Counted from the stretch's first letter, positions 34,759-47,233 are shown. The stretch: 64,000 nt of DNA from Maratus speciosus (GCA_963932465.1 OZ010792.1:109858935-109922934); one strand, 5' to 3'. The notes: generated from the sequence alone by a model not told the origin. Made by a program: numbers and translations.

Positions 34759-35145
34759 GGGATTGGTACATCCGACTAGTTTACTATGCATTTGTTTATG
34801 GAGTATTACCAGGAGTATACACCAGGTGGCGTAACTTACGGGACAAAGTCAGCTAATAAGTTGCAATTATCGGGGACATTTTCACCCATAGACTTTCTCC
34901 GGATCGTCAAGTCTGTTTTATGATAAGGGAGTCTTGGCTTAAGCATGGCCATAGCCTACTGTGATACATAACGGCCCGCGCATTTCGCCGAAAAAGTGAA
35001 GTCGGATCCAACTTCAAACCCTGAACCAAAACTTCACAACGTGCTCTTTGTTTACATTTATACCCTGCCCAGATGTTGCCTGCTTGTTTCTCATCGTCGA
35101 GATTTCAGAATCATTGATCGTATTTTCATGTAATAAATTAAATAT
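34759..35145. other. Spacer between repeats, no gene seen
   Basis: More G+C than its surroundings around 34800-35040, but no sustained frame. Confidence 0.3.
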
Positions 35146-35351
35146 GGCACAGATGTCATATTCGCACCATGTTGGCGCGATTTTTTTCTGACGCCAATGT
35201 CATATACGCAACGGGTACTTAACTGACGCCAAAGTGTCGTTATTTTGCTTGATGTGGTAACCCGGATTATATTGTTTATGCTGTTGATGTTTTCGCCAAA
35301 TCGGCAACCGAAAACAAATCGCGCCAATGTGGGGCGAATATGACATCTGTG
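35146..35351. mobile_element. Second copy of the GGCACAGATGTCATAT MITE
   Basis: Same left terminus and internal landmarks as 33399-33596 (GTCATATACGCA, ACTTAACTG.CGCCAAAGTG, ATCGCGCCAAT). The right end stops at ATGACATCTGTG, lacking the last CC, and no clean 8-bp duplication remains. Confidence 0.85.
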
Positions 35352-35917
35352 AATTTAAAAGGCTATTTTACACAAATTGTAGCCTTTTAGTGTTACACAT
35401 ACTTTTAAGATTAGCAAAATTATTTATTGTTTACCTTGATCGTTTGGTTCATTCATGAAAAATGCCGGTTCTGTTATTCTTTTTTGAATGTCCCATATTT
35501 ATATAAAAATAGCTTGGTTTCATATACACGTTTTAAAATTAAAATTTGATTTTTATCAAACTACAGTTCTCATAACTGACTTGAAGCAGCTATTTTTGAT
35601 TAATTTACTGTTACCGGTAAAATATTTGTTTTTAATATCGCCCGAACCAAGAAGAAGAAGAAGAAAAAAAAAGGCCGATTTTCTTTAAACATTAAATATT
35701 CTTATTTTTAATCAGAGAAAGAAATGATGATCACGGATTTAAATATCGTTGCAATATTCTATGTTATCCAAGTAATTTTGATTAAATCATGTAAGAGTAT
35801 TTGTTACTTAATAAATTACATTCATTAATTATTACAAGGAATTTTATGAGTATTTTAATATATTAAAAAAAATTTCCATCAGTTTTACTGTTTCAGCAGC
35901 GAAAATAGTAAATAAAT

Positions 35918-36210
35918 GGTACTTAGTTATCCCGTCGACCAAAAATCTATCGCCAAACTATAAGATTAAATGCCAATAATGCTTGATCGTAAATGTCACA
36001 TTCACTTGACTGTAAGCAAGTTACACGTGTTTATGTCATCAAGTGGTTTTTTATTTCGACGTTTTATTTGTATATTTATTAATGTTATACTAATTTATTT
36101 GTTCTTTCGTTATTTAAAATAAAAATTATGTCAATTTGTAAAATTTGGCGAGTGTTTTAGCGATTTATATAATTTGGCGAAATTGGTCGGCGGGATAACT
36201 AAGTTGTACC
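35918..36210. mobile_element. 293-bp MITE, GGTACTTAGTTATCCC family, 8-bp duplication
   Basis: Termini GGTACTTAGTTATCCCGTCG and CGGCGGGATAACTAAGTTGTACC; exact duplication AAATAAAT at 35910-35917 and 36211-36218. Related ends occur at 33744 and, more distantly, 60159. The target is A+T rich in each case. Confidence 0.88.
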
Positions 36211-36630
36211 AAATAAATTTGTGACATTCATGTTTTAGACTAAGCATGTGTTTTTTTATTTATATACTTTTATGTGTGTTGGTTTAACAGTTTTAAAGAG
36301 AAACACATTATATTAGTCACTTAAATAAATAGAACTTTACATTTACATTGATATGGACAGTTTATAATAACCCTTAACAGCTGTATTCGAATTAGCTGTC
36401 ATTTCTAAGCTTGATTGGAATGTCAGCAGAATTGTAAACGTAACCATGGCGACATGACGTAATTTTGGTGTTTGTTTACATATCTACCCTTCCCAGGTTG
36501 TTTCAGTTACGGTCAGAATCAAATTTCAATTTTGGGCAGGGTATCAGAGTCCTCTGGCAAGCGACTTCATACATTAAATGCAAATCAGTCTGCCTGTAGT
36601 AGTATCTAACTATGCCTTGAGCATGGCCTT

Positions 36631-37808
36631 TCTTCGTTAATATTAAAAAAACTGTCGTATACAAAAATATGAAAATCGGTGGTATTATAAAGAAAGATTT
36701 GATAAACACGCTGATGCAGACAGTTTTCAAATCGAAGAATTACTTTCAGAAATATTTAATGCTAAAGTTGGACAAATTCGTTCCATTAAAAAAGTTTTAT
36801 TGGAGCAAAAACTATACATGAGAATTCAATCATTTTTAGATCATTTTATAGGTTATAAGTTCCCGGTGTGCAGATTGCATTTATTATTTTTTTATTTGAC
36901 TATTTTTTGAGGTTTTAGTTCTATTTTAAATTCAAATTTTCAGTATTTCGAGAGATATTTTTTACAAATTTAAAAAATGTTATTAATTTAAACTGTTGCC
37001 AACTGTATAAACAGCGCAAACAATAATGTTTACTTCAAATTAAAAATGTATTTACACGGGACTATTGTAAACAGAAAAAAAAATTAAAATTAGAATTAAA
37101 TGATTACATGTTAAAAGCAGGAAAATTGCGTCATAAGAACCATATTTACACTGGAATTTTAAAAGAGAAACAAAATGTTAAAATAAAAAAAATCATTACT
37201 ATGTGTTAAAATCTGTAAATGGAGGAAATTACGTCATATTTAAAATGGCCAAAAATATGGCAAAACAATTTAAATTAAAAAATATATCTGCGCGAGACAT
37301 TTACTTGATATTTTGAGATAATATTTTCAACTATTATCGTGAATTCGAAGACAGCGCAAATAATATTTCCTTCTAACAACAAAAGTATTTTCACGTGAAT
37401 ATTAATAAGAGAAATAAAACTTTGGTGTAAATTACGTCAGATTTAAAACGATACATTTAAAATAAATTATTTAAAAGAACTATCTTATAGCGCTGTTAAA
37501 AAATACCGGGAGACAATGACACTGTTTACTTAATTCATTTTACATTAGCTTATTTTCGAATGTTTAACTAATTTTTTTAATTAAATACGAAAACAGCCAT
37601 TGTATCTTTTAACAGCAGCAGATATGGTCTTAAAAATCCCCAATCCAAGAAAAACGAATGGAAACCCGTTTACAGACAGATCGCTACTGTTTTTTTTTTA
37701 ATTTTAATTCAATATTTTTAAAGCCAATCAAATTAGCGTGTTTTTTGGATTTTGGTGTCCCTGAACGGGGGTTGGCGAGCGTAGCTCGTAGGGGGCAGAG
37801 CCCCCTAG
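36631..37808 (+). mobile_element. Helitron-like element, copy 2
   Basis: The inverted partner of 2143-3046, with the 3' end GTAGCTCGTAGGGGGCAGAGCCCCCTAG followed by T at 37809. The shared region begins at CTTCGTTAATATT. The 5' terminus probably lies further left and was not resolved. No Rep/helicase frame. Confidence 0.6.
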
Positions 37809-38024
37809 TTTAATATATATAATTGTTGCAGAATTTTATGAAAATTGAATCAACTTAAAAAGGATTTCAATAAACATTTTTTTCATTCTATCAAATCTTA
37901 TCATACGTAATTAATTCAATAATATCCCATGATAGTTAATGATTCTAGGTTGACATGGTGATTATGTCCTATTTAAGATGGAGTCATATTATTTCTGTAT
38001 TACTGAATTTAGTATATATAATCA

Positions 38025-39840
38025 CTAGCAGAACTACCCGGCTAAGCCCGTGTCAATTATTACGACCCTTCCAGGTAAAATAAATTAAAATGAAATAATA
38101 CCGAAATCACAACAGCTGAAATTTGTGCACTCCCATCCACAAATCGTTAAAAAGACAATCAGAAAAGATGACGTTATTGTCGCGCAACCACAGTAAAATG
38201 CCTGAGCTCTAATAATTGAATGCGCTTTTTTTTGGCGGGTGTAAGTGAAAAATATATGATTTTCCTGACAATACGAAAAAAAAAAAATCCACCAAATCGC
38301 ACAACATTTAGTGAAAGCCTCGTTTGCATGGCATATATCTACATTATAAAGTAAAAACACTGACATCATACCGATGATGGCAACGACTTATACCATAAAT
38401 TGTGCCTTTATTACAATTTTTCTAACTTCTAAACATCACAAAATTTCACGTTTAACAATGTCGAATAAAAAAAGTTCTTTCAAATGACATTTGTTTGAAA
38501 ATTGTATCTGAATTTTCTGATTTTAATGGATTTTAAAGTAATTTTCAAGCATGGATATTTTTAAAGGTGCGTGCAACCCGATTACGAAAGATGAACCCGT
38601 TTACTCTTAATGCAACAGTATAAAGAAAAGACATGTCTATGGGTAACTCTGGCATCATATTTTCGGTGGCAACAACCTAACACAACAATTAATTTTCCAT
38701 TTACTGCAATTTAACCAATAAAAATCGCACATTCGATTGTTCCAACGTCTTATAGAAAACGAACTTATAGATATCAAATCAAACTATTCAAAATAATCTG
38801 ATCTAATAAGTATATAAAATGCAAATGGGAATTTCGTTCTTGGTACATATAACTTATTGCTTACAAAAGTATAACGCCATTCATGTTTTTAGCGAATTCT
38901 TGACATGTAACTTTATTACAGAATATTAACATGTAAGAATGCTTAACCTGACGTTTATGAAAACCCTCAATTTTTTAAAATTTAATTTTAAATCTCGCGA
39001 AATTGAATTTTAGGGACAGACACGTCATTTTGACTTAATTATAGTAATGCGCTTCAGCTTTTAAAACCAGAATGCTTGTTTTCTTCAGTAAGTATAACTG
39101 AAGTATACGATTTCTTTGACAATACACGGAAATACACCCAAATGATCTAGCATTTACTGAAATTTTAAATTCGCGTGTCTTAAAAATATATTTTCAACTT
39201 TATGGATGGTAATAATAAGGATTAATTTCAGAAGATCAAGAGTCTCTCTTCAGAATAAAACATCATTAGAAAGTAATGTCAGTTAAACAGAAATTGACGT
39301 CATATCTAGCAAACGATTTTTTTTCTTTTCCTAAAATGTTTTCTTGAAATTGAAACTCCTGTATTAAAATAGATTTTTTAACTTTAAAATCATTCAATTA
39401 CTTGGATACTACGTCATTTTAAGACGCGTTTAGTTAAAGTTTTTACATATATATAGGAAAATTTTTCATTTTCTGAGTAGAATGACATCGATTTAAAAAA
39501 TGTAAAAATATAGCGGTCGAGTCTGATTTTTTATTGGCTAATAAAACAAAGTACTCGAGTTATCAATTTTTTTTTTTAAATTATTGAGCAGTTTTTTAGA
39601 TGTGTGGCAGCAGGAAAGAAACTATTGAATTTGAAAATTTAAAATGAGACATTTCTATAATGTTAAATTATGAAAGATGATAGAAAAAAGGGATAAATAT
39701 TGGTCTGATGATTTTTTAAAGTAGACAGTGATCTTTTCCACCGTTCTAAAACGTATGTACAAAAAGTTTCGTGCAAATCCATCTAAAATTGAAGATTTGT
39801 ATAAAGGACATACACACAAAGGACGGCTTTTATATATACG
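38025..39840 (-). mobile_element. Helitron-like element (non-autonomous)
   Basis: In minus sense it starts near ATATATAAAAGCCGTCCTTTGTGTGTATGTCC (typical Helitron leader) at about 39840 and ends CGGGCTTAGCCGGGTAGTTCTGCTAG followed by T at 38024. Its 5' end abuts the 3' end of the next Helitron-like element, also minus strand. The interior is A+T rich and non-coding. Confidence 0.6.
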
Positions 39841-40598
39841 AGGTGGAACCCGTCGAATTTCGACGAAAGAAAATGTTTACAAAGGAAGTGTTGCATCAAA
39901 TTTATAATACATCGACAAAAAATAATTAGAATAAAAAATCCATCTTACACTTGTTAATTTAAATTTAACTCTCCAAAGACATATTTTAACCTAAGATTAA
40001 CAAAATACTTTTTTCATAAACTTCAACTGTTAAAATTATTGAAAAATTAAACTTTATTCATATACGTAATCAGTAACATATAATCAAGATAAGTAATTTT
40101 GATTAAGTTATTAATTGATGCTTGGTTACTGAATGAAAAATCCGCATAAATGATTTCACCTTGACATAATCATAGAATTTTCTACCTTTACTTCTAAACC
40201 GAATCAAGCCATTTTCCATGTTTCACATCCATATTAACCATTTAAAAACATTTTAACGCGCAATAGGTTATTAATAAATATCTTTTCAAGCTTGAAGTCA
40301 CGTTTGCCAACTATTACAACTTTCCATGTTAAAATTCCCACTCGTGATTTGAGGGCTTAGTATAATGTCTGTACCTGCGCGTAAAAATTCCAGAAATTTA
40401 TAACTTTTAGACGTATTCAAGGGGAAATATCTTGTTTTATCAAATAAAATTATCGTTTACTTTTAAATATGACGTCATTTTCAGTCGCTGAAATATTTTG
40501 CCTATTGTCTCAAACTCAATATCAGCAAAATGAAAAATAGTGAAATATAAGAGCATCATCAGGGAAATTGTGTCTTTTTTAAAGCATAACGTCATTTG
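39841..40598 (-). mobile_element. Helitron-like repeat, 3' part (continues at 47561)
   Basis: Aligns with 60416-61371: shared AAAAAATCCATCTTACA, CATAAACT.CAACTGTTAAAATTAT, ATAATCAAGATAAG and TCATTTTCA.TCGCTGAA. Bounded at the left by an almost perfect hairpin CGTCGAATTTCGACG. The LTR retrotransposon 40604-47555 is inserted in it. Confidence 0.65.
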
Positions 40599-40603
40599 CT
40601 GTT

Positions 40604-40762
40604 TGAAATAGATTAGCAACATTAAGAGCTTATAAAAGCTTTTATTAACTAAAAATAAGCATAGGTTAAAGCAATAGCATTGCAAGTATAGAATATGAAT
40701 AAATTATGCTATTGCCACTTTACATAAGTAAATATAGTGTTGCCACACAAATACATATCACA
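40604..40762 (-). repeat. 3' LTR (159 bp)
   Basis: Begins TGAAATAGATTAGCAACATT and ends ACATATCACA in plus sense. By eye it differs from the other LTR by one substitution (AACT versus AATT) and a 3-bp indel near the end. Such identity normally means a recent insertion. Confidence 0.92.
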
Positions 40763-40783
40763 TTCACCCCTCCCTAAAGAGTT
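40763..40783 (-). other. Polypurine tract
   Basis: The reverse complement reads AGGGAGGGGTGAA directly before the LTR TG. Known role: primer for plus-strand DNA synthesis. Confidence 0.75.
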
Positions 40784-40790
40784 TGCTAAT

Positions 40791-43247
40791 TCAATCGGTC
40801 ACATAGTCTGTCAAATAGGAAGGCTGGCGTCTTTTTCTTGTCGGACGTAGTACGCCTTCGCCATCTAAACTTTCAGCTGTAGATCTTCTGAGGCTCTTTG
40901 TATGCAACTCTGGACTAACAGGCAATGAAGTGGCATTTTCTTCAGTATTCTGTTCTGTTGAGGATTCGGGAAGTTCATCATCCGACTTGGTATTCTGATA
41001 GTCGAAGGAAGATAGGGGCATTCGGTTGTCACAAACGTCTCCACGTCTAGGTGATTCCATAGTTTCTCCTTTTGGTGCTAAGTGTCTTATAGAGACACCA
41101 GTTTCGCGACCATCTGGGAATCTTACATGAGCATAATCTGGATTTGCTTCAATAAGCTCTACTTCCTGGACAATTGGTTCATACTTATTAGCACGTACAT
41201 GGTTCCGCATGAGTACAGGACCAGGGTGGGACAACCAAGTAGGCAATGAGCGACCATTGTAGGATCTACTAGCATGGTTGAAGAGTCTTTCATGTGGTGT
41301 AGCATTAGTTGCTGTACATAAGAGGGAGCGGATGGAATGTAGAGCAGGTTGTAAAACTTCTTCCCAACGTTCGATTGCCATCTTTTTTTATTTTAAGGCA
41401 AGTTGGATAGTTGTCCATATGATTCCGTTGTATCTCTCCACTTGGCCATTCCCTTGAGGATTGTATGCAGTTGTTCGGCTTGTTGCTACACCAAGTGAAG
41501 TTAGGATGGTTTTTAACTCACGTGACATAAAAGATGATCCCCTATCAGAATGTACATATGCTGGTATTCCAAAAACTGAGAATAGGTTCTGCAGTTGAGC
41601 AATTACAGTAGCAGCAGAGGTATCGGGGCATGGGATCGCAAAAGGAAACCTTGAAAACCCATCAACGATAGTAAGCAAAAAACGATTTCTGGAAGCTGCT
41701 GGTAAGGGTCCTTTGAAATCTAGATTTAACCTCTCAAAAGGGGCAGTAGCTTTGATTAATTTTCCTTCATTTCTGCAAAAACGTGGTTTTACTTCATTGC
41801 AACAATTACACGAGTTTATTACCCTTTTAATATCTTCTAGAGAGAATGGTAAGTTTTTTGCTCTAATCCAATGGTACATTCGAGTAATTCCAGGATGGCA
41901 CAAAGAATCATGTAATTCACTTAAATTTATTTGTGGTATTATGGCTGCATTGATCCTTGAGAGGGCATCAGCTGTTGCATTTCTATTGCCTGGTCAATAA
42001 ATGATATCAAATTTAAAACATGCAAGCTCTAACCTCCAGCGCATGATCTTTTCATTTTTTATTTTGCTGCTGTGATGTTGATCAAACATGAATGCAACTG
42101 ATCTTTGGTCTGTAAAAACTTCAAAGTGTCTACCGATTAAGTAGTGTCGCCAGTGTCTCAGAGATTCAACGATTGCATAGGCTTCTTTTTCAATAGAGGC
42201 ATGTTTTCTTTCAGATGCATTTAGTGTTCTAGAGAAGAAAGCTATAGGGCGCTCAGCCTGACTAAGAGTAGCTCCTATCGCAAACTCGGAGGCATCAGTT
42301 TCAACTCTAAATGGAATGTTGTCTTCTATGGCAGCTAAAGAAGCATTGGCAATATCAGCTTTAAGAGAGTTAAATGCCTTTACAGCCTCGTCCGTAAGTG
42401 GAAAAGGTCCTTTAGTCAAGAGAGGGCGGATTTTGTCAGAGAAGCTGGGAATCCAGCGGCAGTAGTGGGCAAACATGCCTAATGCTCGTTGTAAAGATGA
42501 AGCATCATTGGGAACAGGTAGATCCATCAATGGTGAAAGTCTGTCAGGATAAGGTTTTATTACTTTGTTAGTTATATTGTAACCCAATAATTTAATGGAT
42601 GTGTTGAATAACGGCACTTTTCTTCATTCAGTGTTAAATTATATTTCCGACCGGCAGCTAAGAATCTATTCAAGTTGCAGTCATGCTCAGCTTGAGTTTT
42701 TTCACATATAATAACGTCATCAATGTATGGAAAAGTACTTTCTAACATTTCATTTTCAATAATTTTATCAATTGTTCTCTGAAAACTGGCAACCCCATTT
42801 GTAACACCAAAGGGAACACGTAAAAACTGATAAAGTTTACCATCAGCCTCGAAAGCTGTATAATGTTTTTCAGACTCCTTGATTGGAACTTGATGATAAG
42901 CACTTCTGAGGTCAATCGTGCTGAAAATTTCATATTTGGATACTACTGAGATCATTTCTTCAATTTTGAGGAGAGGGTAAGCATCGAGCAAAGTAAATTT
43001 GTTTATTGTTTGTGAGTAATCTATAACCATTCTGTGCCTGTGGTTACCTCCTTTCACAACAAATGCCTGTGCACGCCAAGGCGAGTTACTGGGTTCAATT
43101 ACCCCTTCTTTCAGTAGTTTAGTTACCTCTGTAGCAACGAACTGTTTATCTTCGTCAGTCTGGCGTCTTGATTCTGTAATGATCGGTTTACAGTCAGGTG
43201 TTAAGTTAGAGAACAGCGAGACAGGGGGTACGGAAGCCAACAAGCGT
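40791..43247 (-). pseudogene. Gypsy pol (reverse transcriptase, RNase H, integrase), multiply broken
   Basis: Minus-strand order: pre-RT segment ASVPPVSLFSNLTPDC; RT with RMVIDYSQTINKFT, IDLRSAYHQVPI, the YQFLRVPFGVTNGVASFQ block and catalytic YIDDVII; RNase H with VETDASEFAIGATLSQ, IAFFSRTL and SIEKEAYAIVE; then DALSRINAA; integrase with an H-H-C-C zinc site (HPGITRMYHW...CNCC) and the D-D-E core (LDFKGPLP, HSDRGSSF, NGQVERYN); a C-terminal RWEEVLQPALHSIRSLLC...NATPHERLF region; stop at 40791. Lesions: one frameshift between EEKCRYSTH and TSIKLLGYNI (~42605-42620), an in-frame TGA at 41994-41996, and a frameshift in an A-rich run at ~41388-41395. The original pro/pol junction implies pol lay in the -1 frame relative to gag-protease. 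Confidence 0.93.
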
Positions 43248-44596
43248 CTAAAGACAGCACTCTCACGAAATGCACCGTGCACCAAGTTTTGGTTTCTCGG
43301 AGGCGAAAACCGGTTTCCCCGCCGTAGGAAAGTGGAGTTACAGTATGAGTGCTCGCTGACAACGAGATGATCTCTTCGTTGGCTATGAATACTTTAAAAT
43401 TTTCGTTTAAAAGCAGTTCATATGTATTGAAAATGTACTACATATTAACAAATAATGAATAAAGTGTTATCAGAATGTAGATTTATGGATTTTGAAAACA
43501 TTTCGGAATTTTTTTTTAGTAGTTTCTGCAACTTCCCCTCCCCTTATTAATGCTTCAAAATTAAAATTTTATTGTTTTACTTTTTTATTTGTCCAGTTTG
43601 CACTGCGATGTGGTTACAGACTTTTTTAAATGAGTTTAAAAAATGAAAATTAAAAACTATTAGTACTATCATAAGTTAGTATTAGTACAAAATACGCAAA
43701 TTACCAAAATAAGAGTTAACAAAAATTTAGATCATTTTTCCTTTTAAAATATTGACTTATGAATTAAAAATTAGGGAAATTCTCAAAACAGGGAAACAGA
43801 CAAGCATTATACGAATTACCTGATATTTATGGAACTAATATGATAATGCAAATCATTCGAAAATAATGAGAACATAATATCAGTGGCACATTATAAGTGT
43901 CAAAACTTTAATATATGTGAAAAAATATTGTAAATAAAATAAATAATTACTGTGATTATTATCATGTTTCTTGAATTATAATTCTATTTTCTTTATCGCT
44001 TTCATGTTGAAAATTAGATTAAATGTTAAAATTTGGAACCTTTTTTTTTTTTTTGAAAAAGACATATTTATCTTTATGGTGAAATTGGAAAAGCTGTTTG
44101 ATTTCTTAGTACATAAATAAAAATACCAGCTATTTTCCTACATTTACTAATGAAAATGATTTTAGGAACAGGTCAGGAATTAGTGATTATGGAATGGATT
44201 CAATAAATAATGACCTTTTCTGTAAACATTTTCGTAAGGGAGGGGGGGGGGGAGGGGCATATAATTTATTTTTTCTTTTCTCCATTTTTATTTTAACTAT
44301 TTATTTATTTGTATATGTATATTATCTAATGTTTTCAATTTATCGAACTAGCTGTATATTTTGAAATTAAAGAAAGCTGTAAAATAAATTTTCATCATAA
44401 CACTTGTATGCAGGATCCACTTAAAGAATAGGATATGCATGAAAAGCAGTTCCCCAAAAAACATTATTAATAATAATTAACATAAATGTTTGATATTCAC
44501 ATATCTGTGATGGTATTATGAAATATTGCAAACTCAATTTCGATGCATTGTGAAAGTTCTAATTTATCTACAACAATTTATTGGAATTTAATGAAA

Positions 44597-44732
44597 TTTC
44601 TTTCACATAAAACTTAATTAGATTGAATAAAGTTAAGGTATTGCAGATCTGAATAAAAATATTTTTCTTCACATAAAACTTAATTAGATTGAATAAAGTT
44701 AAGGTACTGCGGATCTGAATAAAAATATTTCG
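44597..44732. repeat. Tandem duplication, 2 x ~68 bp
   Basis: TTTCACATAAAACTTAATTA...GATCTGAATAAAAATATTT occurs twice back to back with three differences. Confidence 0.9.
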
Positions 44733-45439
44733 TACAATTTATAATAAATGATAAGCTATTATACGTGTAAATATAAGAATAAAAAATAATACACTTACAT
44801 AGTGAATGAATTTAATTTTTATTAAAGTAGCCAATGAATGCAATAAAAAAAGTTGAAGTCAGCCTATTGTGATAGCAGAGGCTCATTTCAATGTACCCCC
44901 CCCCCCCCCCCACCCTCATTGTGTCCTTGTACAACTTAAAACAGCCTGATGGAATAAATACAGATTACTTTTAAATGTTGGAGTCTCAAATATTTGAAAA
45001 TTGAAAAGGCTGCTCCTATTACCATATGATAAAGTAGGGCGGGTGGAGCAGTACTACATCACGTTAAGAATGCAAATGAGTATTGTACCAAAAGAAGGCG
45101 ATTTTAGTATCACATTGGTTATGGAAAACTCTTGAATAGAATTACCGAAACAGCTTTTCCACATGCTCTTAAAATAAATTCACATTATCTATTAAATTGT
45201 TATGAATAAGCACATAATTTCATCATATTCATCACATAACTTTCTTTCACTTATCGACAATTAAAAGAAAATAAATAAAAGAAAAGTATTTCTAAAATTA
45301 AAATATTACATCTTAAAGCTTAGTTATTAATTTCCACAAGGTTCTAAAATGACTTAACTTTTACCCTATATTGTAGGTAATAAACATAAACAAATCTATC
45401 ACTTTTCAAAAGAAAAGAAAGAAAAGAAAAATCAATCTT

Positions 45440-45647
45440 TTAAACCCTTCGGGACGGGAGCCTTTTACGAAATTTTTAATCTTTTGTCACCGTTTTTCAA
45501 AAACAGAAATTTGTGTCTTCTTGAATCAAAAAAATGAGCTGATTAAATAAGGCAAATTTTACAGTAAACTTTTACTGGTGAGGAAAAACAAGGATTTTGA
45601 GCGCTTCATGCGGCACGAATACGTGCCGCTCGTCCCCAAGGGGTTAA
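45440..45647. mobile_element. piggyBac-like MITE (208 bp incl. TTAA)
   Basis: TTAA then ACCCTTCGGGACG on the left; CGTCCCCAAGGGG then TTAA on the right, with GGGAGCC and GTGCCGC further in. A TTAA target and CCCTT start are piggyBac-like. Non-coding. Third-level nesting: MITE in TIR element in Gypsy in Helitron-like repeat. Confidence 0.82.
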
Positions 45648-46054
45648 AGAGAGGGTGGTTTTTTTCAATCATCATTTAAGAAATTTATTCATTGGGATTT
45701 TCTTTATTTAACTCATAAACTCATGTTAAGAGAGTGGAAATGCTTCATGCTCGAAACACAAGCCTGCCGGCAGTTTTCGAAACTTTCATAACATAAAAAT
45801 TAAAGCTTCACAATATGAACATAAGATTTCTCAACACATTAATACTTGAGTGACGAAAACATTAACATTACATATGCGAGAGAAAGTATGCATTTAAAAT
45901 ATTTGCGTGAAATACGCACAGTAACGAAACGACTAAGTCCAAAAGCATGCGCAATAAAAAGCCAATGGTCGAAAAACGGAGGAAACCGGTCGGAGGAGCA
46001 ATAGAAACAGAAACTTGTGCTGTGTGCGTTTTGTGAGGGTGCTGTCCCTAGACG

Positions 46055-47233
46055 TTAGTCGGAAGCCACTGCCAAGGAACAAATTTGAAGAGGTGGTCTG
46101 TCGCCATTGAAATTAATCTCGACATAAGAATGGCCACTCAGTAAGTCATGACCAATTAAGAAATCTGCGCAGAGATTTTTCATAATCAGCACTTCTACAT
46201 TATTATATGTGTGATTTTGTAATTTTACTGTCACTGTGCAACAACCTGTAATGTCTGAACTAATAGAAGAGTTAGCCATTGTTATTTTTCCAAAGTATGG
46301 CTTCACTTGATTATGGCATTTTTTTACAAAACACTCATTTATAAAACTGAGTGAACTGCCAGTATCTATGAGTGCATTTAGTTGAGTCCCATTTATTAGA
46401 ATTTCTGTTATTGATTTCTGAAGACAGCGCGGAAAAACAGAAGCTGAGGCTAAAGTAAAGGTTGATGCAGTAGGATTGGTACGGTTGCGCTGAGGTCTGG
46501 ACTTGCACACACGCTGATAATGCCCTTTCTTCCCACATCCCCGACAGAGAGCATCCTTAGCTGGGCAAAGACTTCGTAAGTGGCGCTCACCCCCGCAAAA
46601 GAAGCATTTTCCCGAGCGAACAGGGGCAACAGCTGCTAACTGAGCATCCTCTATGCTACTTGGATGCTCAACAGAAGCTACGGTTGTTGGATCTGGTGGA
46701 GTTAAATACGAGGCCGAGTGAAGTTCTGCCAATTCTAAAGTTCTAGCTTGATCAAATGCTTTCTCTAGAGTAATAGTAGTGTTTTCCAATAGACGTTCAC
46801 GGATACGCGCGTTTCTTAAACCTCGAATGAAAGCATCCCTGATGTATTCATTTTTATTCTGTTCAGCAGTTACAGACTTGAAGTTGCAATCTTTACTCAT
46901 TTGTTTCAGAATTTGCAAATATTCATTTACAGACTCACCCGCTAGTTGGGCTCTTGATGACAAGCAGTGTCTGGCGAAAATTTCGTTTCTTTTAGTTACG
47001 TACAGCGAGTCTAAAACAGCGATTGCACTATTGTAATTTTTACATTCGTTGATATACGTATACACTCTTGCTGATACATAATTACACAAAAGTTGCAGTT
47101 TATTCTCGTGAGTCATCTCTTTAACTTGAGTAATAAAGTTTGAGAAAGTCCGATTCCAATGCTTCCACTTCGTTTCAGCATCCACGCAAGTGGGATCAAC
47201 ATCAAACCTTTCCGGTTTTAGTAATTGTTCCAT
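46055..47233 (-). CDS. Gypsy Gag-protease polyprotein, intact frame (392 aa)
   Basis: Structural and protease protein of the LTR element. Starts at ATG 47233-47231 (MEQLLKPERFDV). Residues ~15-170 are the capsid region (TKWKHWNRTFSNFITQ, ESVNEYLQILKQM, IRDAFIRGLRNARIRERLL). Two CCHC zinc knuckles follow, CFFCGGERHLRSLC (210-223) and CRGCGKKGHYQRVC (230-243). The retropepsin domain has its catalytic NALIDTGSSLSFI at ~286-298 and FLIGHDLL near 355. It ends SLAVASD-stop, five bases before the nested insertion's target site. Before the insertion, pol followed in the -1 frame, so gag-pol was probably made by -1 frameshifting (inference). No internal stop or frameshift is visible, in contrast to pol. 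Confidence 0.93.
   Translation of the reverse strand: MEQLLKPERFDVDPTCVDAETKWKHWNRTFSNFITQVKEMTHENKLQLLCNYVSARVYTYINECKNYNSAIAVLDSLYVTKRNEIFARHCLSSRAQLAGESVNEYLQILKQMSKDCNFKSVTAEQNKNEYIRDAFIRGLRNARIRERLLENTTITLEKAFDQARTLELAELHSASYLTPPDPTTVASVEHPSSIEDAQLAAVAPVRSGKCFFCGGERHLRSLCPAKDALCRGCGKKGHYQRVCKSRPQRNRTNPTASTFTLASASVFPRCLQKSITEILINGTQLNALIDTGSSLSFINECFVKKCHNQVKPYFGKITMANSSISSDITGCCTVTVKLQNHTYNNVEVLIMKNLCADFLIGHDLLSGHSYVEINFNGDRPPLQICSLAVASD

Larger units (their letters stand above)
43251..46047. mobile_element. 2.8 kb TIR DNA element inserted between protease and RT
   Basis: Left end AAGACAGCACTCTCACGAAA, right end (complement) GGACAGCACCCTCACAAAAC; inverted similarity continues for ~60 bp (GCAC.AAGTTT..GTTTCT, ACCGGTTTCC). 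CTA at 43248-43250 and 46048-46050 is a probable 3-bp duplication, as in PIF/Harbinger or CACTA-like groups. No transposase frame. It carries a TTAA MITE and a 68-bp tandem duplication. Confidence 0.75.

Noticed and set aside
42742..42933. 63-codon minus-strand frame within pol
   Set aside because: Shadow of the reverse transcriptase frame.
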